From an uncultured Collinsella sp. (GTDB lineage Bacteria > Actinomycetota > Coriobacteriia > Coriobacteriales > Coriobacteriaceae), in assembly GCA_902465425.1 (NCBI GenBank), contig CABQNA010000094.1:1-6397 (forward strand): a DNA stretch of 6,397 bases, given 5' to 3'. The notes under the pieces are model-generated. The model was not told where the DNA came from. It did no database searches and saw nothing but the letters and a program-made list of their open reading frames with translations. Position 1 is the stretch's first letter, and every line of letters begins with the position of its first letter. The position numbers were made by a program, and so were the translations under genes. Below, one piece after another: positions 1 to 5,282 of the stretch.

Positions 1-437
1 CCGGCGTGGCGGCCAGTGAGCTCAGCCGCGGCGGCGTACCCGACATCGAGCGCCGTTTGGGCAGCATCTCGACGCTGGCTAGCGACCTGGACTGCGGCAC
101 CCTCACGCTCATCGACATTGTCAACGAGCTCAAGAAGCCCGGCCGCGACCCGCGCGACGATGCGCCCGAGGTGGTCTTTAGCCGTTCAGCGCTTTCCATC
201 GACGACCTGGAGCCTGGCATGGAACTCAAGGGCACGGTGCGCAACGTCGTCGACTTTGGCGCCTTCGTTGACGTGGGCGTGCACCAGGACGGCCTCGTGC
301 ATATCTCCAAGCTGGCCAACCGCTTCGTCAAGCACCCGAGCGATGTGGTGCGCGTCGGCGATACGGTCAAGGTGTGGGTCGAGAAGGTCGACCGCGACCG
401 CAAGAAGATTTCCCTCACCATGGTGCAGGGAAAGTAA
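1..437 (+). CDS. tex: Tex family RNA-binding protein, C-terminal part (5' truncated)
   Basis: This is the C-terminal end of Tex/YhgF, a cytoplasmic nucleic-acid-binding protein linked to transcription and RNA metabolism. The reading frame is open from the left edge (first whole codon at base 3), so the start and most of the protein lie outside the window. About 144 residues are visible. The first ~45 are the end of the helix-hairpin-helix region. Next comes the family signature KKPGRDPRD, which links to the S1 domain. The last ~75 residues are a complete S1 RNA-binding domain, recognisable by GTVRNVVDFGAFVDVGVHQD, GLVHISKL and VKHPSDVVRVGD. The protein stops right after the S1 fold (SLTMVQGK), without the extra tail some Tex proteins carry. 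It converges on the transaldolase gene. No T-rich intrinsic terminator for this strand is visible after the stop. Identification is by family motifs and is secure; the exact role in this organism is inferred. Confidence 0.95.
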   Translation, partial: GVAASELSRGGVPDIERRLGSISTLASDLDCGTLTLIDIVNELKKPGRDPRDDAPEVVFSRSALSIDDLEPGMELKGTVRNVVDFGAFVDVGVHQDGLVHISKLANRFVKHPSDVVRVGDTVKVWVEKVDRDRKKISLTMVQGK

Positions 438-447
438 ACCGCCAAAG

Positions 448-661
448 CAAAGGTACCCCCTGTAGCGATGTGCAAAATCGCGAGTATTCTGCAAATTCCA
501 CCGTTCCGGATGCCCCTCAGAGACGAAAAAGCAAAAAACAGCCCCCGTTTTAGCGTCGTCAGAGCCAAAACGGGGGCCGTTCCATGCTTCGGTCAACTGA
601 TAAAGACCTTTACCTTGCTGAATACTCTCAATTTTGCACGGCGCAGGCGGGGGTACCTTTG
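448..661. repeat. Long imperfect inverted repeat, MITE-like or REP-like
   Basis: Bases 448-494 and the reverse complement of 615-661 align over 47 nt without gaps and agree at 38 positions by hand count. The agreement is in blocks: CAAAGGTACCCCC (13 nt, outermost), GTGCAAAAT (9 nt), GAGTATTC (8 nt) and GCAA (innermost). Between them lie diverged stretches. The arms are separated by 120 bp that contain a separate terminator-like hairpin. Terminal inverted repeats of equal length around a short non-coding core fit a MITE or a palindromic extragenic repeat. Two facing binding sites or a long folded transcript would fit as well. No flanking target-site duplication is obvious. Confidence 0.6.
530..577 (-). 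terminator. Rho-independent terminator reading leftwards
   Basis: Arms GCCCCCGTTTT (541-551) and AAAACGGGGGC (567-577) pair perfectly over 11 bp around a 15-nt loop. On the minus strand the hairpin is followed at once by TGTTTTTTGCTTTTT, a good U-tract, while the + side has none. It would therefore stop transcripts from the transaldolase gene, whose stop codon is about 240 nt away, and not tex transcripts. The distance is unusually long for a dedicated terminator. The hairpin sits inside the core of the larger inverted repeat 448-661. Confidence 0.75.
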
Positions 662-692
662 CCCACGGCAGGATATGGAAGCCAATCGCCAA
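661..692 (-). pseudogene. Possible remnant copy of the transaldolase 3' end
   Basis: ACGGCAGGATATGGAA occurs at 665-680 and again at 821-836, where it encodes the last residues (FHILP) of the intact transaldolase on the minus strand. Read in the same frame, the left copy gives LASKLAIGFHILP. This resembles the real C-terminus FAKDIAALGFHILP, but the stop codon TAG is replaced by TGG. The similarity therefore reaches somewhat beyond the identical 16 nt, which fits a decayed tandem copy or a duplicated gene end. The stretch is short, so chance similarity in the extra residues is possible. There is no start signal and no long homologous frame. Confidence 0.35.
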
Positions 693-717
693 CTTGCTGG
701 CAAGCTCGTGCCGGCAG

Positions 718-787
718 CCCCGGCCTTTCCTTTGCCTAGCGCGATCCTCGCGGAGCGCGTGAGCGATAGGGAAAGGAAAGGCCGGGG
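718..787. repeat. Perfect 16-bp inverted repeat with structured loop
   Basis: CCCCGGCCTTTCCTTT (718-733) and AAAGGAAAGGCCGGGG (772-787) are exact reverse complements. Pairing continues inward with interruptions, and the centre has its own small GC hairpin (CGCG, loop, CGCG). Neither side is followed by a T-run, so it is not a canonical intrinsic terminator. It starts about 30 bp past the stop codon of the transaldolase gene and would form a stable structure in that mRNA's 3' untranslated region. It could protect the 3' end, be a REP-like repeat, or be the end of a small insertion. Confidence 0.7.
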
Positions 788-818
788 CGAACAGCCCACG
801 GTACAGTCGGTGTTCGCG

Positions 819-1523
819 CTACGGCAGGATATGGAAACCGAGCGCCGCGATATCCTTGGCAAAGCCGCGGACGGTGTCGAGCGAGACCTCGTACGGGTCG
901 CGACCGATATTCTTGCGCTTGGCCAGGATGCTGTTGGGCACCGTGATGATCTGGCAACCGCAGGCTTCTGCCTGGTAAATGTTAATGAGCTCGCGCGTGG
1001 ACGCCCACAGGACCTCGCAGTTGGGCTTTGCGGCGGCCTTCTTGACCGACTCCGTCATAAACGGAATGGGGTCGACGCCGGTATCGGCGATACGGCCGGC
1101 AAAGAGCGAGATGATGGACGGCGTCTCGGCGTCAACGGCCTCGACCATCTCATCAACCTGCGTAGGCGTAAAGATGGTGGTGACGTTGACCTTGATGCCG
1201 TCGGCCGAAAGCTTGCGCACCAGCTCGGCGGTGGACTCGCCCTTGGTGGTCACGCACGGAATCTTGACGTAGACGTTCTCGGCCCAGGTAGCGATCTCGC
1301 GCGCCTCGACCTCCATGGTCTCGACGTCGTCGGCAAAGACCTCAAACGAGACGGACACATCGGTGATGTGGGCCAGGACCTCCTTGGCAAACGCGCGGTA
1401 ATCCGTCACGCCGCCCTTCTTCATAAGGGACGGGTTGGTCGTGAAACCCTGAACGTTGCCGTTCTCGTACATGTCGAGCATGCCCTCGAGGTTTGCACCG
1501 TCAGCGAACACCTTGATTGCCAT
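819..1523 (-). CDS. Transaldolase / fructose-6-phosphate aldolase family protein
   Basis: This encodes a 234-residue TIM-barrel class I aldolase of the small transaldolase (TalC/Fsa) type. Such enzymes form a Schiff base to move or release a three-carbon dihydroxyacetone unit of sugar phosphates in the cytoplasm. Visible signatures are FADGAN (residues 6-11, with the N-terminal Asp8), GFTTNPSL (26-33), VYVKIP with the likely Schiff-base Lys87, SLFAGRIAD (139-147) and WASTRE (173-178). The length is normal for the short subfamily. The SLFAGRIADTG and WASTRE style recalls transaldolase-like proteins found in surface-sugar clusters more than E. coli FsaA, so the true substrate is uncertain. The start is ATG at 1523, preceded by AAAGGA at 1533-1538 with a 9-nt gap. 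An in-frame upstream ATG at 1547 would add eight residues before the conserved MAIKVFADG and put this site inside the gene. The 3' end is followed by unusual repeats. Confidence 0.88.
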   Translation of the reverse strand: MAIKVFADGANLEGMLDMYENGNVQGFTTNPSLMKKGGVTDYRAFAKEVLAHITDVSVSFEVFADDVETMEVEAREIATWAENVYVKIPCVTTKGESTAELVRKLSADGIKVNVTTIFTPTQVDEMVEAVDAETPSIISLFAGRIADTGVDPIPFMTESVKKAAAKPNCEVLWASTRELINIYQAEACGCQIITVPNSILAKRKNIGRDPYEVSLDTVRGFAKDIAALGFHILP

Positions 1524-1716
1524 CTGCCTGATTCCTTTCGTTAGCATACGGCCGATAAACTGCTAAACACTTTACCTACGTTTATCAAGGCTTGAGCTGC
1601 GGTTTTTTATCTTCTCGGCGAACGGTATAAACACCTCAGTGTTTGGATTGATAAATCGATTGAGCATGCAAAAGCAAAGAGTCGCAGTTTGAGCAAACGT
1701 CAGAACGCGGGATTCA
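1524..1716. other. Intergenic region between HAD gene and transaldolase gene
   Basis: This 193-bp AT-richer gap follows the HAD gene and precedes the transaldolase gene, both on the minus strand. The size suggests that the transaldolase gene has its own promoter. A weak candidate on the minus strand is TTGATA (complement at 1583-1588) followed 17 nt later by TAGCAG, but the -10 is poor and I do not call it as a feature. A small perfect hairpin, AAACAC with GTGTTT (1629-1634 and 1639-1644), has no T-tract. I see no convincing terminator for the HAD gene and no small gene here. Confidence 0.5.
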
Positions 1717-2544
1717 TTAGATGAGGCCGAAATGCTGCATCGCTGTGACGGTACCGTCGTGTGCGACATCGTCGGTCACGTAGTCGGCGACCGCCTTGAC
1801 CTCAGGCATGGCGTTACCCATGGCGACAGCCGTCTCGACGGCAGCGAGCATGCCCAAGTCGTTGCCCGAATCGCCAAAGCCAAAGGTGCGCGCGTTGCCA
1901 GTGCGGCCCAGATACGCCAGCGCTCGCGCCACGCCCACGCCCTTGTCAATGCCCTTGGGACTCAGCTCGCGATTCTGACCACCGGTGTTGCACAGCTCAA
2001 ACTCGCGATCGATAAAGCCGTCATCATTGGCTACGCGAGCCAAACTGGGCACATTGAGGCATACCTTGCCCACGCGCAGACGGCCGTCGACGCGCATCTC
2101 CTCGGCGCTGTGCACCACAGAAGTGCCGATCAGAGACGGCTGCTCAACACCCGCGGGTTCCAGGGCAAAGGTAGCCACGTTGGTCTCGAAAAAGGCTTCA
2201 ATCCCTGCCGCGGCCATACGGCGTGCCAGCTCCTCGATAACGTCCTCATCAAAGCAGTCCTCGTGTACCACGCGGCCCTCGACCTCGAGCGTCGCTCCCG
2301 CCATGGCAACGACACCCGCCGGGTTCAGCGCGCGCAGGCCATCGGCAATCAGCCACAAGGGACGACCCGTGCAGATAAATGCCTGGTGTCCCGCGTCGCG
2401 CAGACGATGAAACGCCTCGACGACCGCCTGCGAGGGGTGAACCGCCGAAAAGTCCTTGTCGGTCATGTTGTCGGGATCGAACGACGTCAGCGTGCCGTCC
2501 ACGTCAAAAAAGAGCACGGCGGAATCGGGGCACGCATCAATCAT
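1717..2544 (-). CDS. HAD-superfamily (Cof-like) hydrolase
   Basis: This encodes a 275-residue cytoplasmic phosphatase of the haloacid dehalogenase superfamily, Cof/IIB type, which usually dephosphorylates sugar phosphates or similar small metabolites using Mg2+. All four HAD motifs are present. Motif I is FFDVDGTLT, with nucleophile Asp14 and acid/base Asp16. Motif II is ICTGRP, with Thr59. Motif III is a Lys in SPKGIDKG (Lys197 or Lys201). Motif IV is GFGDSGNDLGML, with Asp225 and Asp229. Residues ~85-190 between motifs II and III form the alpha/beta C2 cap expected for this class. The length is typical. The start is ATG at 2544, with AAAGGA at 2551-2556 six nt upstream. The substrate cannot be read from sequence. 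The downstream transaldolase gene hints at sugar-phosphate metabolism, but a 193-bp gap separates them. It is divergent from the rRNA methyltransferase gene. Confidence 0.9.
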   Translation of the reverse strand: MIDACPDSAVLFFDVDGTLTSFDPDNMTDKDFSAVHPSQAVVEAFHRLRDAGHQAFICTGRPLWLIADGLRALNPAGVVAMAGATLEVEGRVVHEDCFDEDVIEELARRMAAAGIEAFFETNVATFALEPAGVEQPSLIGTSVVHSAEEMRVDGRLRVGKVCLNVPSLARVANDDGFIDREFELCNTGGQNRELSPKGIDKGVGVARALAYLGRTGNARTFGFGDSGNDLGMLAAVETAVAMGNAMPEVKAVADYVTDDVAHDGTVTAMQHFGLI

Positions 2545-2575
2545 ATGGGTTCCTTTCGGGGGCGAGAGTAAACGA

Positions 2576-2604
2576 AGTATCCATCATATAATGGAGCGAC
2601 GCAA
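2576..2604 (-). promoter_or_regulatory. Candidate promoter for the HAD hydrolase gene
   Basis: Read on the minus strand, TTGCGT (complement of 2599-2604) is followed after exactly 17 nt by GATACT (complement of 2576-2581). The elements match the sigma-70 consensus moderately (about 3 of 6 and 4 of 6). Transcription would begin roughly 25 nt before the HAD start codon. The call rests on pattern only. It overlaps the + strand -10 box at 2587-2592. Confidence 0.4.
2587..2592 (+). promoter_or_regulatory. Consensus -10 box for the rRNA methyltransferase gene
   Basis: A perfect TATAAT lies 27 nt before the ATG at 2620, which predicts a short leader of about 20 nt. No good -35 hexamer sits 16-18 nt upstream and there is no TG extension, so the promoter may need an activator or may be moderate despite its ideal -10. 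Confidence 0.55.
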
Positions 2605-2606
2605 CC

Positions 2607-2613
2607 AGAGAGG
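2607..2613 (+). promoter_or_regulatory. Ribosome binding site that fixes the methyltransferase start
   Basis: AGAGAGG sits six nt before the ATG at 2620 and supports that codon as the start. The encoded protein begins MEFYASCPEG, which matches the usual beginning of RlmL proteins. Confidence 0.65.
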
Positions 2614-2619
2614 TCACCC

Positions 2620-5187
2620 ATGGAATTTTACGCAAGCTGCCCCGAGGGCTTTGAGTCCGCACTCGCCGATGAGCTTAAACGCCTCGGGCTTTCGCATGTT
2701 CGCCGGCTGAAGGGCCGCGCTACATTTGAGGGCGAGCTCGAAGAAGGCTACCGCGCCTGTCTGTGGTCACGCCTGGCGAGCCGCGTGTTCGTGGTACTCG
2801 GGCGCTTTGAGGCGCAGGATGCCGATGAACTGTACGACGGCGTTTACGACATCGCTTGGGAGAACATCGTCCGCCCCGGCGCCACCATTGCCATCACCGC
2901 CCGCGGCGTGACCGAGCAGCTGCGCAACACGCGCTTCTCGGCCCTGCGCGCCAAGGACGCGCTGTGCGACCGTCTGGCCGAGGCCACGGGCCGTCGTGCC
3001 GATGTCGACGCCGCCGACCCCGATGTTCACCTGCTGCTTTCGTTGCGTCAGCGTCGCGCGAGCATTAGCCTGGACCTTTCGGGCGACCCGCTGTTCAAAC
3101 GCCTGCCGCCCGCAGCGACCCGCGCCGGCGAGGGCACGCACGTGCTGCGCCCCGACTACGCCGCCCTGGTGCTGGCACAGGTCGGCTGGACCGCACTGTG
3201 CGAGCGCGAGCTGACGGCCGACGATTACGAGAACGAGGCCCTACCCACGTTGATCGACGCCTCATGCGCCGGCGGCGGCCTGCTGCTGGAGGCCGTAAAC
3301 ATTCTGACCGACCGCGCCCCGGGCGCCGCACGCGAGCGCTGGGGCTTTGAGGGCTGGCAGCTGCACGACGCCGCCCTGTGGGAACAGCTGCTTACCGAGG
3401 CGCGCGAGCGCGAGACGGCAGCGCGCGAGCGCCAGGCGCGCATCGTGGCCGTAGACATCGACCCCGCCGCCCGCAAGACTGCCGAGCGCATGGTCAAGTG
3501 CGCCGGCTACAAGCGTTTTGTCGACTTTTGCGCCGCCAAGTCCGCCACCGTGCTGGACCATGCTGGCGCCGTCGCCGGAGCCGCCGTAGTCGCAGACACC
3601 ACCGAGACACCGCTTTCACTCATGCACGACGCCATGACGCTGGTCGGCGAGCTGCGCCGCGCGCCCGAGCTCGCTTCGGCACCGGTCGCCGCGCTCACCC
3701 GCGACGGATTGCTGGCCCGCGCGCTCCACGCCGAGCCCGCGCACTCGATCGCCGTCATGCCCAACAACGAGGAGGCGACCGTCGAAGTCTGGCCTTCGCT
3801 CGACCACGCCGCCGCAGCGTTTGAGGCTGCGACCAGCGCGGATGCCGAGGCCGAGATTGCGGATGCCAACGAAGCCAACGACGAAGGCGCCGCCCCCGCC
3901 ATGCCCGAGCCTGCCGCCATGCTCGATCTGGGTGACGGCAAGCCGCTGCCCGTGCTCATCCCCGGGTCCGAGCAGTTCGCCAACCGCCTGCGCAAGAACG
4001 CGCGCCTGCGCCGCAAGTGGGCCAAGCGCGAGGGCGTGAGCTGCTACCGCGTCTACGATGCCGACCTGCCCGACTACTCCGCCGCCATCGACCTGTACGA
4101 GGGCTGCCCGCAGACGCCGGGCCGCTGGCTCGTCATTGCCGAATACGCCGCACCTAAGACCATCGACCCCGCACTGGCCCAGGCCCGCATGCTCGACATC
4201 TTGGCCATCGCACCGCGCATCCTTGATGTTCCGGCCGAGCACGTGCACGCCAAGGCCCGCATGCGTTCGCGCGGCGGCTCGCAGTACGGCAAGCAGGGCG
4301 CCGGCAAGGGCGGCTCGGGCGAGCGCGCCAACATCGCACGCCGTCGCCTGCCGCTCATCGAAGAGGGTGGACTCACCTTTGCCGTCAACTTTGATGACTA
4401 CCTGGATGTGGGCATCTTCTTGGATCACCGCGTCACCCGCAACCTGGTGCGCGAGCACGCCAAACAGGCGCGCCGCTTCCTCAACCTGTTCGCCTACACC
4501 GGCACCGCCACCTGCTATGCGGCCGACGGCGGCGTCGAGGAGACCGTGACGGTCGACCTCTCCAACACCTACCTGGACTGGGCCGAGCGCAATATGCGCC
4601 AGAACGGCTTTGTGGGGTCACAGCATCACTTTGTGCGCGACGACGTGCTCGCCTGGATTCGCGACCAGCGCCAGACGCGCAACCGCTGGGACCTGATCTT
4701 TGTCGACCCGCCCACGTTCTCGAACTCGTCAAAGATGGGCCGCCGTACCTGGGATGTCCAGCGCGACCATGTTGAGCTTTTGGCCGGCGTATCGCGCCTG
4801 CTCGCACAGGGCGGACATGCCATCTTTAGCTGCAACCTGCGCGGCTTCCGCCCCGAGACACGCAAGCTCGCGCGCGCGGGCGTGGTGTTGGAGGACATTA
4901 CGGCGCAGACCATCCCCGAGGATTTCGCACGCAACCAGAAGGTGCACCACTGCTATATCGTGCGCCGCCTGCCCATTGAGGACGCCATGGCCGAGGTCGG
5001 CTTTAGCGCCGAGGAGATTGCCGAGCGTGTCGAGGAGCTGCGCAACCCCGAAGCCCGCAAGCCTCGCACAACGGCGCCCGCGCACGCGCAGGCCGGAGAC
5101 CGAGGGCCGCGCGGCAACGGCAAACCCTCCCCCGCCGGCAAGCCCAAAAAGAAGAAGTTCTACGCCAGCAAGCCCAAGGGCAAATAA
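2620..5187 (+). CDS. rlmKL: Fused 23S rRNA methyltransferase RlmL/RlmK type, RlmL half degenerate
   Basis: An 855-residue homologue of the bifunctional RlmKL enzyme, which in E. coli (702 residues) makes m2G2445 (RlmL half) and m7G2069 (RlmK half) in 23S rRNA. Order: N-terminal ferredoxin-like and THUMP RNA-binding region (~1-155, ending ISLDLSGDPLFKR); RlmL-like Rossmann domain (~165-392); Ala/Glu/Asp-rich linker (~395-440); RlmK region (~450-785). The RlmK half looks active: NRLRKN, CYRVYDADLPDYSAAIDLYE, GGSQY, DYLDVGIFLDHR, the SAM loop NLFAYTGTATCYAA (622-635), TVDLSNTYLDWAERN and the catalytic VDPPTFSNSSKM (695-706). The RlmL half keeps context such as RWGFEGW and VDIDPAA, but motif I is DASCAGGG (213-220) rather than DPMCGSGT, and NPPYGER is replaced by ADTTETPL (325-332). 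I therefore infer loss of m2G2445 activity. The extra length comes from the linker, a Gly/Lys insert near 555-570 and a Lys-rich tail ending KPKKKKFYASKPKGK. Confidence 0.92.
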   Translation: MEFYASCPEGFESALADELKRLGLSHVRRLKGRATFEGELEEGYRACLWSRLASRVFVVLGRFEAQDADELYDGVYDIAWENIVRPGATIAITARGVTEQLRNTRFSALRAKDALCDRLAEATGRRADVDAADPDVHLLLSLRQRRASISLDLSGDPLFKRLPPAATRAGEGTHVLRPDYAALVLAQVGWTALCERELTADDYENEALPTLIDASCAGGGLLLEAVNILTDRAPGAARERWGFEGWQLHDAALWEQLLTEARERETAARERQARIVAVDIDPAARKTAERMVKCAGYKRFVDFCAAKSATVLDHAGAVAGAAVVADTTETPLSLMHDAMTLVGELRRAPELASAPVAALTRDGLLARALHAEPAHSIAVMPNNEEATVEVWPSLDHAAAAFEAATSADAEAEIADANEANDEGAAPAMPEPAAMLDLGDGKPLPVLIPGSEQFANRLRKNARLRRKWAKREGVSCYRVYDADLPDYSAAIDLYEGCPQTPGRWLVIAEYAAPKTIDPALAQARMLDILAIAPRILDVPAEHVHAKARMRSRGGSQYGKQGAGKGGSGERANIARRRLPLIEEGGLTFAVNFDDYLDVGIFLDHRVTRNLVREHAKQARRFLNLFAYTGTATCYAADGGVEETVTVDLSNTYLDWAERNMRQNGFVGSQHHFVRDDVLAWIRDQRQTRNRWDLIFVDPPTFSNSSKMGRRTWDVQRDHVELLAGVSRLLAQGGHAIFSCNLRGFRPETRKLARAGVVLEDITAQTIPEDFARNQKVHHCYIVRRLPIEDAMAEVGFSAEEIAERVEELRNPEARKPRTTAPAHAQAGDRGPRGNGKPSPAGKPKKKKFYASKPKGK

Positions 5188-5191
5188 ACAA

Positions 5192-5258
5192 AGTTGCGGT
5201 GGAATACGGACTGCTTTGCCTGGAATTAGGCAAATTTAGACCCTATTTCACCGCAACT
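5192..5258. repeat. 67-nt near-perfect palindrome between convergent genes
   Basis: The outer arms 5192-5212 and 5238-5258 pair at 18 of 21 positions (core AGTTGCGGTG with CACCGCAACT). Inside them TTTGCCT (5215-5221) and AGGCAAA (5228-5234) form a perfect 7-bp stem with a 6-nt loop. The whole is one long hairpin starting four nt after the rlmKL stop codon and ending 25 nt before the kdpE stop codon. On the minus strand it is followed by the T-rich run TTTGTTTATTT, so it may end kdpDE transcripts. No T-run follows on the + side. The two-part stem is longer than a usual terminator and looks like a palindromic extragenic repeat unit. Confidence 0.75.
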
Positions 5259-5282
5259 CATATTGGGATGGCGGATGCCGAC

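Larger units (their letters stand above)
438..818. other. Convergent intergenic region rich in palindromes, no gene seen
   Basis: This 381-bp gap separates the 3' ends of tex (+) and the transaldolase gene (-). Open frames cross it on both strands, but all are extensions of antisense frames and none looks like a protein. It contains a 47-nt inverted-repeat pair (448-494 with 615-661), a strong hairpin plus T-tract on the minus strand (541-577), a 16-nt copy of the transaldolase 3' end (665-680), and a perfect 16-bp inverted repeat (718-733 with 772-787). The density of structure is far above what one terminator needs and suggests one or more small mobile or duplicated elements. That last point is inference. 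Confidence 0.7.

Noticed and set aside
186..692. A 168-codon minus-strand open frame over tex and the gap
   Set aside because: It is mostly antisense to the tex S1 domain. Its only interesting piece is the FHILP stretch near its start, which is explained by the copied transaldolase 3' end.
468..1544. A 358-codon + strand open frame across the left gap and the transaldolase gene
   Set aside because: It is antisense to the well-supported transaldolase gene, has no recognisable domain and is rich in Arg, Gly, Asp and Leu as expected of a GC-rich shadow frame.
1524..1547. An upstream transaldolase start at ATG 1547
   Set aside because: The good AAAGGA site at 1533-1538 serves ATG 1523, and family proteins begin close to the MAIKVFADG segment.
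1629..1644. Small hairpin AAACAC/GTGTTT as a terminator of the HAD gene
   Set aside because: It has only six AT-rich pairs and no T-tract on the minus strand; kept only as a note in the gap description.
1732..2571. A 279-codon + strand open frame opposite the HAD gene
   Set aside because: It is the complement of a gene with all four HAD motifs. Its composition (many His, Arg, Ala) is typical of an antisense shadow.
3397..3440. GCGCGCGAGCGC-type internal repeats in rlmKL
   Set aside because: They encode an Ala-Arg-Glu-rich helix in the RlmL-like domain (AREREtAARERqAR) and are explained by coding of a repetitive helix at high GC.
3256..3612. A frameshift or sequencing error as the reason for the missing RlmL motifs
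   Set aside because: The frame is open for 855 codons, recognisable homology continues on both sides in the same frame, and the other two forward frames here give Arg-rich sequence without NPPY or a G-rich SAM loop.
3616..4458. A 280-codon minus-strand open frame inside rlmKL
   Set aside because: It is antisense to conserved RlmK sequence and has no family motif or convincing ribosome binding site.
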